In this document: positions 59,936-64,000 of the stretch, in pieces
Position numbering within the stretch: position 1 is the stretch's first letter
Layout: each line of letters starts with the position of its first letter
Source of the DNA: JAQBVV01 sp965249205
GTDB taxonomy: Bacteria > Acidobacteriota > Vicinamibacteria > Vicinamibacterales > UBA2999
DNA length: 64,000 bases
Assembly (NCBI GenBank): GCA_965249205.1
Contig: CBDFLL010000004.1
Span: 248,001-312,000 of the forward strand
Direction of reading: 5' to 3'
The notes under the pieces: generated by a model
The model's input: the letters and a program-made list of their open reading frames with translations, nothing else
Databases searched by the model: none
Told to the model about the DNA's origin: nothing
Translations under genes and position numbers: made by a program

Positions 59936-62900
59936 ATGAGCACGGTCAGCATCGGCACGCTCAAGGGATACCTGCTGCTTGAGGACACCCTCACGCCGGC
60001 GCTGACGCGCGCCTCCACCAGACTCACCACCACCGGCAAGCGCCTCAACGAACTGGGGCAACAGACGTCCGCGGCGGGTCGGGCGATGCTGCCCCTCTCG
60101 GCCGCGGTCGGGGCGGTGGGGCTCGGCGCCGTCACCATGGCGAGGGACTTCAACGCCGGCATGGCGAACGTCGCCACCCTCATCCCGGGCAACACCCAGC
60201 GGGTGAAGGAGCTGAAGGGCTCCGTGCAGGACATGGCGGTCGCGGTCGGGAAAAGCACGACGGACCTGACCGGCGGGCTCTACCAGGTGGTGTCGGCGTT
60301 CGGGGACACCAGCGACACCGTGAAGATCCTCGACATCAACGCGCGGGCGGCGACCGCTGGCCTGGCGACGACTACCGACGCGATCAACCTCACGTCGGCG
60401 GTGACCAAGGCCTACGGCGACACGAGCGCGGCAGCCGTGCAGCAGGCGTCCGACCTGGCGTTCGTGACCGTGAAGCTCGGCCAGACGACGTTCCCGGAAC
60501 TGGCAGCGTCGATTGGGAATGTCGCGCCGTTCGCGGCGACGTTGAACGTGCGGCAGGAGGAGCTGGCCGCCGGCTTCGCCACGCTCACCGGCGTGACCGG
60601 GAACGCGGCCTTGGTGTCGACGCAGTTGCGGGCTGTGCTGTCCTCGATGTTGAAGCCGACCGAGAAGATGAAGGCCGCGATCAAGGGCCTCGAATATGCG
60701 TCGGCGAGCGCGATGATTCAGGAACTCGGGATGGTGGGGGCCATGCAGGCGCTCATCGGCGAGACGGACGGCAGCAAGCAGGCCATCGGCGAGCTGTTCG
60801 AACAGGTTATAGGGCTGAACGCCGTCTTCGCGCTGACCGGGGGGCAGGCCGACACGTTCGCGACGAAGCTCGCGGCCATGGAGCAGGCTTCGGGCGCCAC
60901 CGACGAGGCGTTCCGGGAGCAGACGCAGGGCGTGAACGCCGCCGGCTTCGCGTGGAACCAATTCAAGCAGGAGGTCGTCACCACGGCGCAGCGGTTCGGG
61001 GACGACCTGATTCCACATCTGCAGCGCGCGGGCGAGGTCATGCGGCCGCTGTGGGACGCGGTCGAGTGGGGCGTCGACGTGTTCGGGCGGTTGCCGGCGG
61101 CGCTGCAGACGACCGGGGTGGCGCTCGGGGTGCTCATGGTGGCGGCGGCACCGGTCCTGATCGGCCTCGGGACGCTGATCAGCCTGGCCGGACTGACGGT
61201 GACCTCGCTCGGGACGCTGAGCGGTGCGCTGGCGGGCACGACCACGGCCATGGCGGCGGCGGGCACCGCGGCCCCCGCCGCCGCCGCGGGCGTCGGCCTG
61301 CTCGGCGGCAGCCTCCGCGCCCTCACCCTGGCCGCCGGCCCCGTCGGCATCGCGATCACCGGGATGTGGGCCGCCTGGAAGGTGTTCCAGTGGGCCACAG
61401 CGCGGAATGAGGTCGCCAGCGTCGAAGCGCGGATCGCCAGCCTCAGCGAGCGCATCGCGAACATCAGCGACACGGGTGCTCGCGCCACGAGGATGAAGCA
61501 GCACCTCACCGCCGCGCTGCGCGACGAGGAGGCCGCGCTCACCGCCGCGAACGACGCCGCCGCGGCCGCCGTCCGCAACGCGCCGGCCGAGATCGCCCGC
61601 CTCGAGGCCGAGATCGAGGCGCTCCCCACACTCTCCCGCAACTACGACAGCTTGGTCCGCGCGAAAAAGCGAGAGATCGCAGAGAACCGGCAACTCCTCG
61701 CCGACCGGGAGGAGCAAGTCACAGCCATCCAAGAGGAGAAGGCGGCCATCGAGGCCTCGCAGCAAGCCATCTGGGACGCCGCGGTGGCCTCGATGCGGGC
61801 CACCAAAACGAATGACGACCTCACCACCTCGGTGGGAGGCTCGACCGCCGCCGTCGACGCACTCATCGGCACGCTGCAGCCCCTCCCGCAACTCGGCATC
61901 GAAGCGGCGATGGCCGTCGACGCACTCGACACGAGCTTCGACCGTTTCACCGGCGGCACGTCGAACTCGCAGAACGCGCTGATGGGGTTCATCGGCACGT
62001 TGCAGGATCTGCCAGCCGCGGCGACCCCGGCTGGGACCGCGGCGGCCGACGGGTTTCTGTCCGGCATGGGTGAGTCGTTCGCGGGCTTCGGGCAGCAGAT
62101 CGGCCAGACGTTCGCGCGGGCGCTGGAAGGCGGCGGCGGGTTCCTCGGGGCGACCCAGTCGCTCGGCGTGCAGGCGGGCGACCGGCTCGGGACGTCCCTG
62201 TCCGAGGGATTGAGCACGAAGATGGCCGCGGAAACGGGGTTCCTCAGCAAGGGCCTCGGCAAGGTGCTCGGCGACGCAGCCGGGATGGCGATCCCGCTGA
62301 TTGGACCGGTGATCGGGTCGCTCGTCGGCAAGCTCTTCAGTCTCGGTGGCCCCTCGGAGGCGGAGCTGGCGGGCCGACAGGTGGCTGGCCGCTTCCGCCA
62401 AGGCCTCCTCGCCGAGCTGAACCCGGCGCAGATGGCGGAGGTGCAGCAGGCGATTCAGGGCGCGTGGAAGGGCAACGAAATCGGGGCGGCGACGGTCATC
62501 GCGATCCGCGATGCGTATCTCGCCGCTGGCGCGAGCGCAGAGGAAGCGTTGGAGGTCGTTGACCGCCTCTGGAGAGCGGAGCAGGAGGGCGGCGCGGCGG
62601 TTCAGCAGGTCATTGACGAGATCACCCAGACCATCGCGACCGAGTTGACGCCGACGATCGAGGCGAGCGGCGAGGCGTTCGAGGAGGTCACCGCGGCCGG
62701 GCGTGGGGCGTTCGCGGGCTTGACCACCACGATCGACCGGATGCAGGCCAAGATCGCGAACACCGACTCCCTCGAGCGGATGGCCGCCGAGTTCCGGAAG
62801 GCCAGTGAGGGGAGCACCTACAACCTGGGCACCATTCTGCGCGAGGCCGAGTCGCTGACCGACTCGCTGGGCAGCACGCATCCGGCGGTGGTGCAGATGC

Positions 62901-63484
62901 AGGGCCTCATCCGAGACGCCAGCGAGACGGGCGTCTGGGACTTTGGGCAGATGGCGCTCGCGATTGGCGCCATGAAGGACGAGATGGCGACGCCGATCGT
63001 GATCCCGGTCACGCCGGTGCTGACGGGCATGATCGATCCGGGCCGGGAGGGCAACGACCGGTTGTCCCCGTCGAATTTCCGCACGCGGGAGGCGTGGGAG
63101 GCGAACTGGCTGGAGCGGAACCCGGGCGACGCGCATCGGGCCGACGAGGCCCTGGGCGGGCACCAGTTCGCGGACGGGACGGGCGGCCTCCGGCAGTTCA
63201 GTCCGTTCGGGACGCCCGCGTGGCTCCACGGCGAGGAAGAGGTGCTGACCCGCCAGCAGGGCCAAGGCGTGGCCACGATGGTGGGCGCCCAGCTCGAGAA
63301 CGCGCGGGCGCAGTTCGCGGTGGCGTCCAGGCACATGGAGACGGCCGGGGCAGGGATGGCCGGCGCGGCGGGTCTGGGGGCGCCCATCGTCGTCCACCTG
63401 CACACCCACATTGACGGTCGGCGGGCCGCAGAGGCGGTCGTGCGCCGGATTCCCGGCGTGCTGGCGGTGCACGGGGTGGCCTGA
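59936..63484 (+). CDS. Phage tail tape measure protein
   Basis: 1182 residues from ATG 59936. N-terminal TMP core (AVTMARDFNAGMANVATLI, STTDLTGGLYQVVSAFGDT, TTFPELAASIGNVAPFAATL, AGFATLTGVTGNAAL), then two hydrophobic stretches around 395-440 and 1st-half glycine/alanine-rich helices, a coiled coil (about 500-610) and a C-terminal domain with FGTPAWLHGEEEVLTRQQG. Tail length of the virion is set by it. Intact. Confidence 0.93.
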   Translation: MSTVSIGTLKGYLLLEDTLTPALTRASTRLTTTGKRLNELGQQTSAAGRAMLPLSAAVGAVGLGAVTMARDFNAGMANVATLIPGNTQRVKELKGSVQDMAVAVGKSTTDLTGGLYQVVSAFGDTSDTVKILDINARAATAGLATTTDAINLTSAVTKAYGDTSAAAVQQASDLAFVTVKLGQTTFPELAASIGNVAPFAATLNVRQEELAAGFATLTGVTGNAALVSTQLRAVLSSMLKPTEKMKAAIKGLEYASASAMIQELGMVGAMQALIGETDGSKQAIGELFEQVIGLNAVFALTGGQADTFATKLAAMEQASGATDEAFREQTQGVNAAGFAWNQFKQEVVTTAQRFGDDLIPHLQRAGEVMRPLWDAVEWGVDVFGRLPAALQTTGVALGVLMVAAAPVLIGLGTLISLAGLTVTSLGTLSGALAGTTTAMAAAGTAAPAAAAGVGLLGGSLRALTLAAGPVGIAITGMWAAWKVFQWATARNEVASVEARIASLSERIANISDTGARATRMKQHLTAALRDEEAALTAANDAAAAAVRNAPAEIARLEAEIEALPTLSRNYDSLVRAKKREIAENRQLLADREEQVTAIQEEKAAIEASQQAIWDAAVASMRATKTNDDLTTSVGGSTAAVDALIGTLQPLPQLGIEAAMAVDALDTSFDRFTGGTSNSQNALMGFIGTLQDLPAAATPAGTAAADGFLSGMGESFAGFGQQIGQTFARALEGGGGFLGATQSLGVQAGDRLGTSLSEGLSTKMAAETGFLSKGLGKVLGDAAGMAIPLIGPVIGSLVGKLFSLGGPSEAELAGRQVAGRFRQGLLAELNPAQMAEVQQAIQGAWKGNEIGAATVIAIRDAYLAAGASAEEALEVVDRLWRAEQEGGAAVQQVIDEITQTIATELTPTIEASGEAFEEVTAAGRGAFAGLTTTIDRMQAKIANTDSLERMAAEFRKASEGSTYNLGTILREAESLTDSLGSTHPAVVQMQGLIRDASETGVWDFGQMALAIGAMKDEMATPIVIPVTPVLTGMIDPGREGNDRLSPSNFRTREAWEANWLERNPGDAHRADEALGGHQFADGTGGLRQFSPFGTPAWLHGEEEVLTRQQGQGVATMVGAQLENARAQFAVASRHMETAGAGMAGAAGLGAPIVVHLHTHIDGRRAAEAVVRRIPGVLAVHGVA

Positions 63485-64000
63485 TGGCGGTCACGATCAC
63501 GGTGACCGGTGTCGACCGCACGGCCGCGTGGGACCGCACGGGCGAGTTGAGCTACGAGGACCTGCTGAACGGCCGCAACACGCTGCGCGTGCGGCTGTTC
63601 GACCGGGTCGGCGGGTTCCGACCGGAGGACGGGCAAGAGGTTATCGTGCTGGAAGACGGCACGCGGCGCTTCGGCGGCATGCTCGTCGAGCCGGAGGAAT
63701 ACGAAGAACCCGGCACCGGGGTCCTGAGGTTCGACGCATCGGCCGTGGACTTCTCGGCGATCGCGGACCGGCATCTGGTGGCACGGGTGTACGAGCACCA
63801 GACGCTCAAGGCGATCGTGCTCGACATCGTGGCGCACGACGTGGCGGGCGAAGGACTCGACACGCGCGGCGTGGAGACGGGCCCCACGATTGACAAGGCG
63901 GTCTTCAACTGGGTGCCGGCCTCGCAGGCGTTCAACGAGCTGAGCGAGCTCGCCGGGATGGCGTGGTGGGTCGATGCCTCCAAGGTGCTGCATTTCCGTG
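63484..64000 (+). CDS. Phage tail hub/distal tail-like protein, runs off right edge
   Basis: At least 172 residues. ITVTGVDRTAAWDRTGELSY and EVIVLEDGTRRFGGMLVEPE are like the barrel domains of baseplate hub proteins (gp27/late-control D type), with VPASQAFNELSELAGMAWWV typical of their third strand-helix unit. Start overlaps the tape measure stop (TGATG). The C-terminus is outside the window. Confidence 0.78.
   Translation, partial: MAVTITVTGVDRTAAWDRTGELSYEDLLNGRNTLRVRLFDRVGGFRPEDGQEVIVLEDGTRRFGGMLVEPEEYEEPGTGVLRFDASAVDFSAIADRHLVARVYEHQTLKAIVLDIVAHDVAGEGLDTRGVETGPTIDKAVFNWVPASQAFNELSELAGMAWWVDASKVLHFR

Noticed and set aside
59846..63472. 1208-codon open frame on the minus strand
   Set aside because: It lies wholly opposite the tape measure gene, is Arg/Gly-rich and has no domain; a mirror frame from high-GC codon use.

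Overview
The window is a high-GC stretch of what looks like a bacterial chromosome that passes into a decaying tailed-phage (siphovirus-type) prophage. No rRNA or other phylogenetic marker is present. The secreted FG-GAP/ASPIC-UnbV (CRTAC1-like) proteins, a DUF5916 outer-membrane protein, an MBL hydrolase with its own N-terminal domain and many signal-peptide-bearing proteins suggest Acidobacteriota, perhaps Vicinamibacteria; this is an inference from gene content only.

Positions 1 to about 31,500 are host genes. The left part holds an N-terminally shortened MFS transporter, an MBL-fold hydrolase split by an in-frame TAG, an esterase, two tandemly duplicated SBP56-like beta-propeller genes and a HbpS/GlcG-like protein. 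Next come a secreted protein and a CRTAC1-thioredoxin-TPR gene split by an in-frame TGA, a second CRTAC1-like protein and a DUF5916 outer-membrane protein. Housekeeping genes follow: SurE, MoaA, exported MsrA and MsrB, a YgjP-like metallopeptidase, Sua5, a DUF3810 protein and a CDGSH/4Fe-4S protein. An IS630 element, a YceI protein, a SoxC-type molybdoenzyme gene cut by an IS30 element, its cytochrome c partner and a Sel1-repeat protein complete this part. A 116-bp dispersed repeat occurs at 14,649 and 29,955.

Positions 31,561 to 32,855 are an IS5-family element. From about 33,059 to the right edge almost everything is phage. There is a two-domain DNA-modification-like protein (Dam-like methyltransferase fold plus a possible acyltransferase part), two tRNA-like remnants, a ParB-like protein and small and large terminase. 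A duplicated block of small genes (including ribbon-helix-helix proteins) precedes a portal-MuF fusion. Then come a prohead protease/scaffold-like gene broken by an IS1595 element, decoration and capsid proteins, connectors, three consecutive genes of which two are clear glycosyltransferases, tail completion, terminator and tube genes, a frameshifted tail-assembly chaperone, the tape measure and a tail-hub-like protein that runs off the edge. No integrase or lysis gene is visible.

Between portal and protease the phage head operon is interrupted by transposase remnants and a 5-kb gene for a 1678-residue autotransporter with leucine-rich repeats, which looks like cargo. The most interesting features are this cargo gene, the glycosyltransferase cluster next to virion genes, a DNA block conserved before three structural genes, a textbook -1 frameshift signal, and several precisely resolvable insertion events.
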